From Cryptomeria japonica (Eukaryota; Streptophyta; Pinopsida; Cupressales; Cupressaceae), in assembly GCF_030272615.1 (NCBI RefSeq), contig NC_081412.1, positions 687,514,583 through 687,574,582 on the forward strand: a stretch of 60,000 bases of DNA, given 5' to 3'. The notes below the pieces were generated by a model. The model searched no databases. It worked only from the letters and a program-made list of their open reading frames with translations, and was not told the DNA's origin. The translations under genes were made by a program, and so were the position numbers. Below are positions 34,730-46,411 of this stretch, in pieces (positions within the stretch are counted from its first letter, which is position 1; every line of letters starts with the position of its first letter).

Positions 34730-34990
34730 TTTATTTAAAGGTAAGGCGCTTGATTGGTTCTAAATACTTGTATCCTTTATTAATGGTTGATTGGGACTTT
34801 GATATTTTAAATATACTTTACCCCAAAATTGATGGTATGAACTCAAAACATCACATTTCATTGCACCCTTGATTAATGGACAAAATCCACGCTACTCTTT
34901 ATCTCATGACCAAAACCAATCCAATGAAAAAGGTTGAATTTGTTACCCACTTATTAAACATGGGACATGGGGACTTTGGTGAGTGATAGA
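34730..34990 (+). pseudogene. Gypsy gag fragment
   Basis: The frame carries FKGKALDWF, then ILVSFING after a stop. This matches the conserved 'L-x-G-x-A-x-x-WF' capsid motif of plant gypsy gag. A later piece (KKVEFVTHLLNMGHGDFGE) is less certain. Confidence 0.6.
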
Positions 34991-35179
34991 ATGTTTTTTG
35001 ATATGGATAAACTAATAGGCTCATTCACTTCATGGGGAAGGAGGGATGGATGGTACATTGTTGGGTTGTTTTGTGTGGTTGGATATTGAGTCACTGGTAT
35101 GTTTGTGCATTGTCTTACAACTTGTGCTAGTCCTATGAGATAGATGTCAATAAGTACAACATGTGCTCTACCCAAAATT

Positions 35180-38100
35180 CATTCTCTCTTATGTAAGGCA
35201 CTTCTCTTACTTTATGTTGTTCATTCTCTTATCAAATAGCCTAATAAGGGGCAAATTTTATTATATATTATCCAAAACCAAATCAATTTAATTTTCCTTT
35301 GACATCAATATTTAATTGAGAAATGGGAAATGTGAATGAAATATGACTCTCATGAATTTTTTTTGCTTTGTTTAGTAATTTGTTGAGACCTTGTTAAATG
35401 CCTCATGATGGTATTAAGGGTCTTTCCTCTTTCTTTTCATTTTTAGAAAAAAAATTAAATGATTTTAACTAATGTACTATTCTAAAATGCATGCAAGAGA
35501 ACATTTATCTACTTCTTTCTTTCTTTTTTACTTTCCCAATTTGAAATGTGATTTAAGTATATATATGTGAATAACAACTTTTAAATGGATATTTAAATGT
35601 AATTTAACTATGCTTATATTTTGGTTATTTTGATATGGATTTTTGAATATAGCAATCAAAGTAAAAAAATTATCTAAATTCTATCTACTTAAGAAAGTAA
35701 TATAATGAATTAAAAATAAACTAAGAAATGATAAAAAAAAAATTATAGTTCTTAGGCAAGAATATATGTGATCTAATTAAAAAAAAAAAATGAATAAATT
35801 ACCTTTTCAAAATAACTGAACTCAAAATAAGATTTTGAAAATTTGTGTGCAATTGTTGTAATAGTTTCCTTAGAAATTACATCTTGTATTTGCAGTATCT
35901 TCTCCTCTTTTGGCCTTGGGGTAATTTACTAAATTGATGAAAATAGAAAAGTTGGGATTGCTGAGGAAGATAGCATTAGTTTCCAATAAACAAGGATTTG
36001 GATTGAAATCTATAGTGAAGCTTGTAATCTCCTAAGGTGATCTAAAGATTAGAAAAGCGATACACATATATTTGTGAAGAATAACATATGCAACTTATCA
36101 ATATTTCTATCTTGTGGGAAGAAAATATTCTTTAAATTTATTTAAATCATATTTATGCAAAATTTTGTTCTTCAATTCTCTCCCATTTTATGAAAATGGG
36201 AAAATTATAAATGACATTTATTGGGATTTTTTGAAAGGAAGATATCATTATCTTCCTATGATATCATTATCAAGAAGATAGCATTAGCTTCTTAGAATAA
36301 ATAAATGAGAGGATTTCAGATTGATGCTATACAAAGAGGAACATGCAACTTCAAAGGTTGTTCCATTGCAAATGAGATGAGATCATATGATAAAGTTTAT
36401 AGAGGTATCTAACAATCTTTCTATCTTGTGGGGAGAAAAATTTCTTCGTATTCACTCAAATCTTGTGATAAAAAAGTATATTCTTTAATTCTCTCACTTA
36501 AACATAAGAGAGGAAGGGGTCTATATAGGAAAAGAGGAGAGGGAAGATATCTTCTACTCAAACATTTAAGTTTGGGAAGAAAAATAAAGACAAACATATA
36601 AATCTAAAGGACTTATAACCATGCCAAAAAATCATACCATACATATTAGGGTATGGCTCACCCCTCATACTAGTGTTAGTCATATGGTAAAACCTATAAC
36701 TTAACATTGATCACTTGAGTGACCCTAAGGTATCCTACGTGCCCTTATAGATTAAGGCATGCATTGAGACTTTTAGATTGCAAAAAGGTCTACCAAGCAA
36801 GAAAGATGAGAAATGGATGGATATATTATCTAAGGAAGGATATGATAACACTAGAAGGTATTATGTCAAGGGGGAAACGACTATGAGGAAAAATGAGCAC
36901 TCTATGTGGGTGATGCATTAGACCTCGAAATCATCATTTGATATTTAATTTGACCCACCCTAAATTGAGTACTTATAAGGAATAGTTGGGCCAAGAACTC
37001 ATCAACAAGTTCAAAGAAAATGGAGATTTCACATCATTTCTAGAACAAAACACTACAATAAAGAAAGGTCTAATGTAAATGATAGAAGACTTCAACAATA
37101 GGTTTCAAAAAACCTAGCAATATATTCCTCTATAGGTACATCCACCATCAAGTATGGCATACATCTACCGTTTGAAGTTAATAGATTCTAAAATTACCAT
37201 GATGGTTAATTCCATGGTTGAAAACACTCTCTATGATGTATATAATATCATTGACATTATTTAAATAATCTTATCTATATTGGAATGTTGACATGTCACC
37301 CATCCATATTAACTTGCACCCACAAAATATTAAAAATATTACCATTATGAGTCTTTACCCCATAATATTTTTTACTAAATACCACTTATTGATCCATCAA
37401 ATCCAAATGAGCTAAATGACACGAGTTTACTGAGAAATATGTCTAATGAGGGCATTTCCCTTAAGAGATAGTAGATTAATTTGCATAGACTACCATATCC
37501 CAATAATTAACATCTCCAAAGGAAAAGTATATTTAGTAAGCCAAAAATGGCTATAAAAAATTCAGCAAAACCTAGCTTAATAGCCAAATATACCCCCTAG
37601 CTAACCTCGATCAATTGATCCTAGTTGAACAACCCCTTTAGAAAATTTCATATAATCCCAACAAAGGCCTAGTCATAGCCAATAACCACATTCATCAAGA
37701 ACCAACTTGGTGAAATCCTTTTTCACACCACACGTTCTTGTTGCATGCCCTAGTAAAATAGACTTATTCCACCTCTTGTTCAAGCTATAATTTAATTTTT
37801 AATAAAGACACCTAATCACCTATGGTAGATCCTACATAGAACAACAAATGTTAGACAAGAATTTGGTAGCATGGGAAGATTATGAATTTTATGCAATTAT
37901 ATTAAAAAATGAAAAGATTGTGAATTATATACACTTAATAAGCCCTTTGTGAGCATGGATAAGAAAGATGTTCATTCTAAATATGAAATAAGGGTCAAAA
38001 AGAAGGTAATTAAATCCAAAAATCAAGTTAAGAAACCAATTTCTATAAAGCAAAGGAATGAATATTCCCCACTAGTGTACTTGCAACCTCCACTTCTTGG

Positions 38101-38600
38101 ATTGTGGCTCCAAAGGGTGTACATATCAATGATTTTTGAATTGTTAGACAACAAAAAGAAAAAGAAAAGAAAAGTAGTGCAACACTTCCTACAACAAAGA
38201 ACCCAAGACTATATTAGGTACCTAATGTGGTATGATTGATACAACAAGAATAATTGTTCAATACCATGGACCAACTTAAAATTTTCATAATTAACATGCC
38301 ACTATGGTAGATTATTTTAATTCTCTAATAGATGAAAATGATGGAAGGGTCTCTCAAAAGATTAAATATGAAAGAAAGAAAAAACGACACCAAGTGTTGA
38401 TGCACTAAAAGTAATCAAAGCTTCTACCCATCATTTTTTAAGTACAAGGAAATAGGGTAAAAAAATAAAGCTCAAGGCATTCTATTTAATATTGGTCTAT
38501 TAGAATAAACTGATCCATTATTGAATGGTATATTCCAGTTCAAGCACATTTATTATGCTAAGGAATTTTTTTTGACACCCTAAGCCTATTCTCTAAATTC
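35180..38600. other. Probably interior of the decayed gypsy element, no gene
   Basis: No convincing domain. The open frame 37949-38239 (lysine-rich) sits where a gag/protease linker might be but is not recognisable. Confidence 0.4.
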
Positions 38601-40090
38601 ACCACCAAAGAAGTGGTAAAATTATATGACAACCCAATGGATTCATCAATAAGGTAAGATAGGTGATGCAAAGGCCTCCTTAAACCTAAGGACAAGTCCA
38701 AAAGGTTAGGTTGTGACCCTTCAAATGACAAAAATTACCCTACAAAGAAGGACTTCACATCTTAAGGTTTTGAACTACTCCCCACTACTCAAGCCTAACA
38801 CCTACTCAAGATGAGTAAATGGCTTCAACTTCTCTAACATGCCTCACCGGTGACTCCTGCTCTTAGGGGCTTTGTAATTGGTTCATTTATGGCTATTAGA
38901 GATTGGTCCAAGCATTGGTTTTGGGTTTAGACTCCAATTCTCTATACCTCCTTTCGAAACCTACCCCCAAGGCTAGTAGCCCTATTTGGCGATAAAATTG
39001 ATCTTAGCTCTAAAATGTTCCACACAATCGTACAAAAAATTTACCATTTTAGATACCCTTTTGGGAGTTACACTTATCCCCAAAATGGTTTTCTCAAATT
39101 TGCACTTTCAGGTTCTGAACCCTTTAGAGGCCAAGAGACCTAATTAGGGCAATTAGGCCTAATTTACAAAGCAACCCCCATTACCGGTATCCCAACTAAA
39201 AAAAAATCTTTATGAGAATGTGGGGGATGGTGATTAACCTCTAATTATAGGGTTGCATTCCTGGAATCCACCTCTATAATATTTTGTGATGACTGTCCTA
39301 AATTTGTCTAATGTAGTCACATAGAGATGCCTACCTAGTTTTGCTTCTTTCTCCTCACAACCAATCTTCCCTGCAAAAACACATTAAAAACTTAATGTAA
39401 ATTGACCAATCTTGCACTCCACCAAAGGAATTAACTTCTAGAGGAAGGAGATGCAAGATATGGCCATTTTCAAGTAAAACCCTAGCCAAATCCTTACTTT
39501 CCAAGTAACAGACAGAAAAATGGAGGGTTCTCACTACAAAAACACAATAAAAGTCTTATACCACCACCAAATAAAATCTAGTTCCTTAATCCATCTAATA
39601 CATGAATGGTGTGACTCAATTCAATCCGTACAAACATGTACAATCACTGCAAACTCAGAATTTATGAGAAAACTTCAATATTTCAGTGTGTTATTGCTTC
39701 ACAACTTCAAACCACAACATCAACCCCCTTGGGAATCATTTCCACAAGGTTTATACAACTCTCCAATGGTTTCCAACTTAATTTTGAGGTTGGAGCTGTT
39801 GAAAAGCTTTCCCCAACCACATTTTGAAAAGTTGCACTTTCAAATGTTGCAATTTTGCACGAAATATTGTCAAACTGTCTAAGGTGGGGATCCACACACT
39901 TGGATCGAAAAAACACCCCTAAAACATGTCAAAAACCTAACAAACACAAAACTAAACCTTCTACTACCCCTTATTGACCATATTGTCCCAATTGGCTTAT
40001 CAAATTGCCTAATTGGTGACATGGGTTCACATGGTGGGGTTTATTGAATATATGAAACAAACTTGCATAAACACAAGACACATTAAGACA
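38600..40090. other. Possible insertion inside the decayed gypsy element
   Basis: The composition changes (more C-rich text, for example 38840-39300), no gypsy motif is found, and recognisable gypsy domains resume after 40600. It may be an unrelated insertion. No LTR, TIR or TSD was identified. Confidence 0.3.
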
Positions 40091-40601
40091 ACTATTAGGG
40101 TCCTAATATTCATCCTTAGAGCCATGATTTTCTTGTTGATGAGGTGCACCTGCACTCTTAGGACATATCTATAGTTGAAGTCTTTAACACATTCAACATA
40201 TGTCTTTTCAATGACTTCCTTGCTAAGATAGGAATATATCTCTTGCTTGAATACAACTATATATTATTGACTATCAGATTTGGAACCCACATGAAAATAC
40301 ATTTTAAATGATATAATATGCACCATATCAAAATCAAATTTGAATTTCCATAAGGATTCAGTCTATCCCTTTTCATATAAGATAAGTTGTTCTTCATAGA
40401 ACCAAATGAATTCACAAATGAGGTCCACACTTCCAACCATATTTATAATGAAGAGAATGACACGTGGTTGCTAGTAGTTAAGAAAGAGGAGCATCTCATC
40501 ATCCAAAATTTGATGAGATTTGTATAAGTGCATCCATGATTCATGAGGATGCACCATTTATCTAGGAAAATATTAAAATCAAAGAAGATAAAACTAAAAT
40601 A

Positions 40602-40920
40602 TGTAAAATATACTTTGATGGTGCAAATTGTAAAATAGGTGTTAACATCAATATCATAAAGTATCACCATAAGGAGAAAGATGTTATTAGTACTATGGGA
40701 TGTAATTAAATTGCACTAACAATACAATAGAGTATGAAGCTTTGGGGCAAGGATTTTTCATAGAGAAGAAATGTATTAAGTTCACAAATCCATGGAGACC
40801 TAGACTAATAATTATATATTGCACAGCTAATGACTCATTAATGAAGGCATGCAAACATCAAATATGGGTTTTCTTCACTATTTTGATGCAGTAAGATTGT
40901 AAGTTATTCCTTGAAAAAAG
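40602..40920 (+). pseudogene. RNase H-like domain upstream of RT
   Basis: KIYFDGANCKIGVNI gives the first Asp of an RNase H. In another frame TNNTIEYEALGQGFF gives the TNN-x-x-EYEAL motif with the catalytic Glu. An NDSLM stretch further on may be the third motif. The DG and TNN-EYEAL spacing is that of the second, archaeal-like RNase H known from Tat/Ogre-lineage plant elements. Here it lies about 0.8 kb before the RT rather than after it. Confidence 0.65.
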
Positions 40921-41449
40921 AATATCAAAGAAAATATAGATGCTTTGATTGGATCCTATTTTGTTTTGGTCAAAGACCTTCAAAATAATAAGGATGTTGT
41001 TAAGCTGGTAATAAGACTTTTCATGCCTAACAATCAATCATATTGGATGGTGTTCCAAAATGATGAATATATTTTTAATTTTATTTAACGCAAATGAATT
41101 TTTTGACTAAATGATTCCTAGGATTGAGGAACCCTATAGAGACCAAATGATGCATTTGAAAGACAAAAGGGTAATGAAAATAATGATAACAAATAAAATT
41201 TCACTCCATATGAGGCTTGTAGAGAAAAGAGAAAGATTATGGTAGATATAAAGGATTACAAAGATGTGAAAACATCTTTCTGAATAATTATGAAATTGAC
41301 CAAGATTTTGTCTAATGAAAAAACCAATGCTTATTAGATCTCTACACTATGTATTGGTACGTTATGGATTGGAACTATAAAGAATCAAAATGATATTTTA
41401 AAGAGGTTATTGAAAAAACAATTGAGTTGATGTGGGAGATCAAACCCAT

Positions 41450-42010
41450 GAGAAAGAATAGAGATTAGTGAATCCAAAGTTGGAGCCAATCATAAAGCAA
41501 GGGCTCGCCAAGTTGGTAAACTAAAAAAAAATCTATTCAATCAAGAACTAGACTTAGGTATCCAATATAGTATCTATCATAAATAAAAATAGATAAATAT
41601 GACTTTTTGTGGACTTAAGTAACCTAAATAAGGCATCACTCAAGGATCATCACCCATTACCATCAATAGATGAATCTTACAAATAATGGTTGCTCTAACA
41701 GATCCTCAATGTTGGATTACTTCTAAAGTTTAAATAAAATTTTGGTAAAGGAAGAAGACCTACACAAGATGAAATTTATCATAAATTGTCACCTTCACTT
41801 ATCAAAATATTTCATTGCAGTTATCTAATGTTGGAGTAATGTTTTAAAGAGTTACGAAAAATTATCTTCAATAACTTAATCAATGAAATCATTATAATAT
41901 ACCATGATGATATAAGATTTTTTTTGAAAAATGAAGAAGAATATTTTGATCATTTGGAGAATATTTTCCAGACATGTTAGTACCTGAAAAAGTTTCATAT
42001 TTGTTGTTCC
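41450..42010 (+). pseudogene. Gypsy reverse transcriptase fragment
   Basis: Visible in shifting frames: NPKLEPIIKQGLAKL (start of RT), DLSNLNKASLKDHHPLPSID (RT block with the N-KA-x-x-K motif), and IIIIYHDDI (catalytic Y-x-D-D box, about 41890-41912). NEEEYFDHLENIFQTC then YLKKFHICCS follow. The order and text match Ty3/gypsy RT. Stops and frameshifts exclude activity. Confidence 0.85.
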
Positions 42011-42214
42011 TCAAAAGAAATTTCTTAGACATCTATTCTCTAAGGATGGTATTGTCATTGATCTCAAAATAATGCAATGCATACTTTATCTTTCACTATC
42101 TCAACACAAGAGAATCCTACAATTATTTCCAAGAAAAATTAATTTTGTTAGGAAATTTACCTGTGAATTTGAAAGATTTGTTCAACCATTCACCTTGATG
42201 CTAAAAAAATAATC

Positions 42215-42330
42215 AATAGCTCAAATGGAATGAGGAAGGAAATCAAGTATTTGAACAAATCAATCAAGCCATTAAAAAGGTACCAATTTTAACTAACCTA
42301 AACTTCTTCATCGATTACATTATATGGAGG
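42215..42330 (+). pseudogene. Gypsy post-RT segment
   Basis: WNEEGNQVFEQINQAIKKVP then ILTNLNFFIDY matches the thumb/RNase H junction of gypsy pol (W-x-x-E-x-x-x-x-F-x-x-L/I). It follows the RT at the expected distance. Confidence 0.65.
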
Positions 42331-42926
42331 AGAGGCAAGAATAGTTGCAATATTGACACAAAGAGATGAAAAGTGGTATGCCAACACCTAATTACATTAT
42401 TTAGCTAGAAACTTAAGGATGTTGAGGTAAGATGTAGATTCATGTAAAGATAAAAAAAATATTTTCCAAAAGGATTAAGGAAATTTAGGCACCTCCTATC
42501 TTTCAATGTAATTAATGTTATGGTAGTCACTCAAGAATAAAGAAGTACATTCATGGTGGTGAAATTAGTGAAAGAATAGCTAGTTGGAGCACTATGATCT
42601 TAGACTATGACAATTATATAAAAACAACTAATTTTGTTAGAGAGAAATCCCTATGTAAACATTTAGCATAAGTTATCCTAATTCTTAGGGAACAACAAAA
42701 TGAAAAATAAAATAGGGAGGAAGATTAAGAGGATTGCTTGATTAATGAGGAACATAACCAACTAGGATGGATTAGACAAAGAATCATGTATCTTCAAATA
42801 AGAAAACATTCACAAGGCTTGACTTATAGAAAGAGGAGAGCATTAAATAGTATCTTAGCTTAATTTAGGGTATCCTATTAAAAAATGGTTGGGTACTATT
42901 TATGTGTGTACAAGAAGAAAATATGA

Positions 42927-43215
42927 ATTCTCTTCAAGGACTTCCACCAAGGTCTTTTAGGTGGAAATTATTCTTCCCCAAAAAAAAACTAAGATAATGT
43001 GAGAAAGATATTGACACACATAAGTGAGTGAGAAATTACCAAAATTATCGATTCTATATTTGAAAAATGATATAAGAACATCTTACCCTGAAGCTTATAT
43101 CCATAGATCAACTATTTTTCTTATGGGTCTTGAACTTTATTAGAATGATCAACCCACCATCCTACATAGTCATATATTTATGATTGCCACAAGTTACTTC
43201 ACCAAAAAATAAAGA
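42927..43215 (+). pseudogene. Gypsy integrase fragment
   Basis: ILFKDFHQGLLGGNYS matches the integrase zinc-binding H-x-G-x-x-GG motif. About 160 bp on, INPPSY and YFTK-like text matches the integrase core start (GPINPPS...YFTKW). Both are heavily mutated. Confidence 0.65.
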
Positions 43216-43259
43216 ACAACACAACATAGGTATTCATCATTTGTTTCTTGAAAGGAATC

Positions 43260-45012
43260 GGCTTAAGGTTTTGACTCCCAAAAACCATCACCATCATATA
43301 CAATACAAGGATGTTTTTAGATTATAAATTTGGCCTTTTTTAATGAAACTTGTCTCTCCTTCTCACTTTCTTTGCCCTTTCTCTATAAGAAATAAACTTA
43401 GTAGGAGATTCTCCCAACTATCGCTTCTTCTCTACCTTGTCATTCCTTTATCATGTTGTCGCCCTTGTTAGCTAAAATAATCCTTGATAATTCTCCCCAA
43501 AAACACCCCCCTTGACTTTTTACCAAAAATTATACCTTCAAATGAGTCAAGACCCACCTTTTATAATGTGCAAATAGGAGAAGATTTGGTCACCCATATT
43601 TTGATAGGTGTAGGACACATGTCACATATGAATTTGCTCCCTTAATTCTACTATGCAAACCATATATTGTTTTAGGTCGCTCCCATCATTTTTGGAGCTC
43701 CACTAAGTCCTTTATCAAGGGTTCTAGCTTCATTGAGAACCTAAAAACATTACATAGTCAAGGATTTTTAATTTCTTGGGAATTGCCAAAACCACAAAAA
43801 TACTTTTTCAATGTCTTATTAGAGGTTCCTAGTACCTTAGGAACTTCTAAAATGTCTTTGTTGTTTTTTTTAGGGTTCAAGACCTCCTTAGGAACTCAAC
43901 ACTCATGTCTTTGTTGCTTTTCTTCCTTATGTCAAGGCTTTGAGAGTGAATGAGGACCAGTTAGTGGTGTTTAGGGTAGGTTCCACCTCCAATCAACACC
44001 TTGTTGCATCTTTCACATTAACTAGGAAGTTCAAAAAGTTCACATAAAAGTTATCTTTCTTGACAATTTGATGTTTTGAAAAACTATGGAACCTTAAAAA
44101 AATTTCAACATATTTCACTTTCATCAAACTTATTGATTCACTAACTTGGAAAAGTGTTGGCCTCTTGAATTACTTTTATCAAACTATTTTATCAATGAAC
44201 ACCACAAGAACTATAATTTGTTGGCAATTTCAATGGTTCTTGAAACTAATTTGAGCTCTTAATTTGTGAAAAAAATACCTTTGAAAGACTTATCAAGAAT
44301 TTTGCTAAGAACATGAACTGTTAATCCAAAGAGAGAAAATAGGAACTCATCGATAGTTCAAATTGATTCTAAAAATACCCAAGCTTCTGATTTATTCCCA
44401 AGAAAGCCTTAATCTTCAATCATCCATATCTTAACCAAGTTTTGCTCCATTTTCCACGAAAGAAAAACTAGTGACACCCACTAGGACCTTCTACTTTATG
44501 GTGTCCTTAAACTAGCTAACTTAAAACTAAAAATGCTTCCAAAAGCAAACACTATAAAACAACAAAAACTAAACAAACAAAATTGAAATATTTTTGGTTG
44601 AGGTTGGATCGCTTGTGGACCTAGAAACTCTTGCACTGAATTTTAGGAAGCAGACCAATCATAGGTTAGACACATCATTCCTATAAATAATAATATGGAG
44701 ATAATTCAAAAAATTTAATGGGTGAGATCTAGCTACTTTTGTGATGAAATTGATAATTTTCCTAGTCAACTTGGCTTCAATTTTAATTCAGAATCCTAAA
44801 AAAATAATGTTGGGAACATAAAATATATTTGTTAAATAAACATAGTGTAAGGATTTGCATTCTTATCAAGCACAAGGTTAAGTTGATGCCTCCTCTAAAG
44901 TAAAATATTAGCAATGACACTCATGCTTGAATTGAACTTGCAATTCCCGAAGACAATTTTTTAGAACATTAGTCAAATACACCATTTTTTTGAAATGTAA
45001 CAATAGACAGAT
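43260..45012. other. No assigned feature
   Basis: C/T-rich to AT-rich non-coding sequence up to the insertion site of element E. I see no frame, LTR or terminal repeat I can support. Confidence 0.55.
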
Positions 45013-45017
45013 ATGGT

Positions 45018-46389
45018 TGTAGACACCTAAAAATGGTCAACGCTTGCGGGATCATACTTTAATATTTGCACATTGCCTCATCTTAGGTTTTTGTGTCGCA
45101 TTAACATTTCTCCTATGTCACGCACTTGGTTTTTATCATTTGCGAGCATCGAGTCCTTCTTCTACATTCTTCAGTTGTCTCGCTTTCGAATTTGGTCTTG
45201 TCGATAACAATCTGTAATCATGATTTTGGTCGATCTTGTCAATCCTTATCATTTTCGATCTTGTCATTTTGCGATCGATTTGTCATCGGTCGTTGTCATG
45301 TTCGATCTTGTCATTTTGCGATCAATTTGTCATCAATCGTGGTCATTTCAATCGTGTCATCTTGCAATCTATTTTGTCATCAATCATCGTTCTTTTCAAT
45401 TATGTCAATTTGGATCAATTAGTCATTGTTCCTCGTCAATTGGCGCATTTTCTCAATCAAATCATTTATCACATTGGTCATTTATCAATTTAAAATCAGG
45501 ATCGAGTCAATTATCTTTCATTAAGACCTAATTCATCTTCTAGGGTTTCATGATTTAATCATTTAACCTTGTTTGTCATTTCTTCCTCTAGAATTAATAA
45601 ATTGTTTATTTATCCTAAGTCTTCTCATTACAATTAAATGTTCATTTAATTGGCTAATTATTCCTCTTTGTGAATTAATTAATAAATGATAAATTGTTAA
45701 TTAATTTACCTAATTTCTAATTTCCATCAATTTCTTAATTCCTAAATTCTTAATTCTCTAATTTTCCAATTTTCTAATTCCTAATTTCAATTTCCTCCTA
45801 TTTCTCTCCTAAATTCATGGAAATGACATGTCAATTTGTCATAATTTGTCATAATTGACAATCAATCAATTCTTGACATAGAAATTTGTCATAAATTGTC
45901 ATAAATCATCAATAAACAAATTTTGCATAGAAGGTGCATAATTTGTCATAAATTTGTCATAATTGACATAATTGATTTGCAATTTCCATTTGAATTGAAT
46001 CATGCTAATTTGATCATTTCTCCAATTTATCTATAAATTGGATGATCTTCATCAATCAAAGCTAGAATTGGTAATCAGACTATCGAATTTCTAGTCAATC
46101 ACATTTCTAGTACTCTTGATCAATAATCTTACCTACTTGCTTTCAATCATGTATGTGCACTTGTAGGTGAGATCCACAACCAAACTATTTGAAGAGGAAA
46201 GAAGAACAATGGAGCCGCATGAAGGAAGCATTTAGATCTACATCTGGTTTGCATAATCTTTTTGAATGTTTTATCTTTATGTCTCTATTGAGTGTGTTTA
46301 GGATAGATCATTACATTTAAGCTTTTGTGATTGAGCTATGACTAGTATTATTGATTTGTTTGTGATGATTCCCTATTTCCTAACGTACA
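45018..46389 (+). repeat. 5' LTR of element E
   Basis: 1372 bp. Contains many TTTGTCAT phrases (45170-45460 and 45830-45970). The TATA box (46032-46038) lies inside a perfect inverted repeat with arms TCCAATTTAT and ATAAATTGGA separated by CT. Confidence 0.95.
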
Positions 46390-46394
46390 TTAAT

Positions 46395-46411
46395 TGGTGA
46401 ACCCGACATGA
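46395..46411 (+). promoter_or_regulatory. Primer-binding site of element E
   Basis: TGGTGAACCCGACATGA begins 5 nt after the LTR. It is shared with B and F. The donor tRNA is not assigned. Confidence 0.65.

Larger units (their letters stand above)
34650..43250 (+). mobile_element. Very decayed Ty3/gypsy element
   Basis: Plus-strand fragments of a gypsy polyprotein in many frames: gag (about 34730-34990), RNase H (40602-40780), RT (41450-42010), post-RT part (about 42215-42330) and integrase (42927-43215). Stops and shifts are frequent, so it is much older than the other elements. LTRs were not found, so both limits are approximate. Confidence 0.7.

Noticed and set aside
37949-38239. A small lysine-rich gene
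   Set aside because: Composition follows local A-richness, it has no recognisable motif, and it lies inside the decayed gypsy element.
38600-40090. DNA transposon insertion in the decayed gypsy element
   Set aside because: No terminal inverted repeats or TSD could be found, so it is listed only as unassigned.
45126-45531. Overlapping ORFs in the LTR of E (again at 53598-53974)
   Set aside because: They are produced by TTTGTCAT-type repeats in the LTR upstream of the TATA box, and all three frames are similar.
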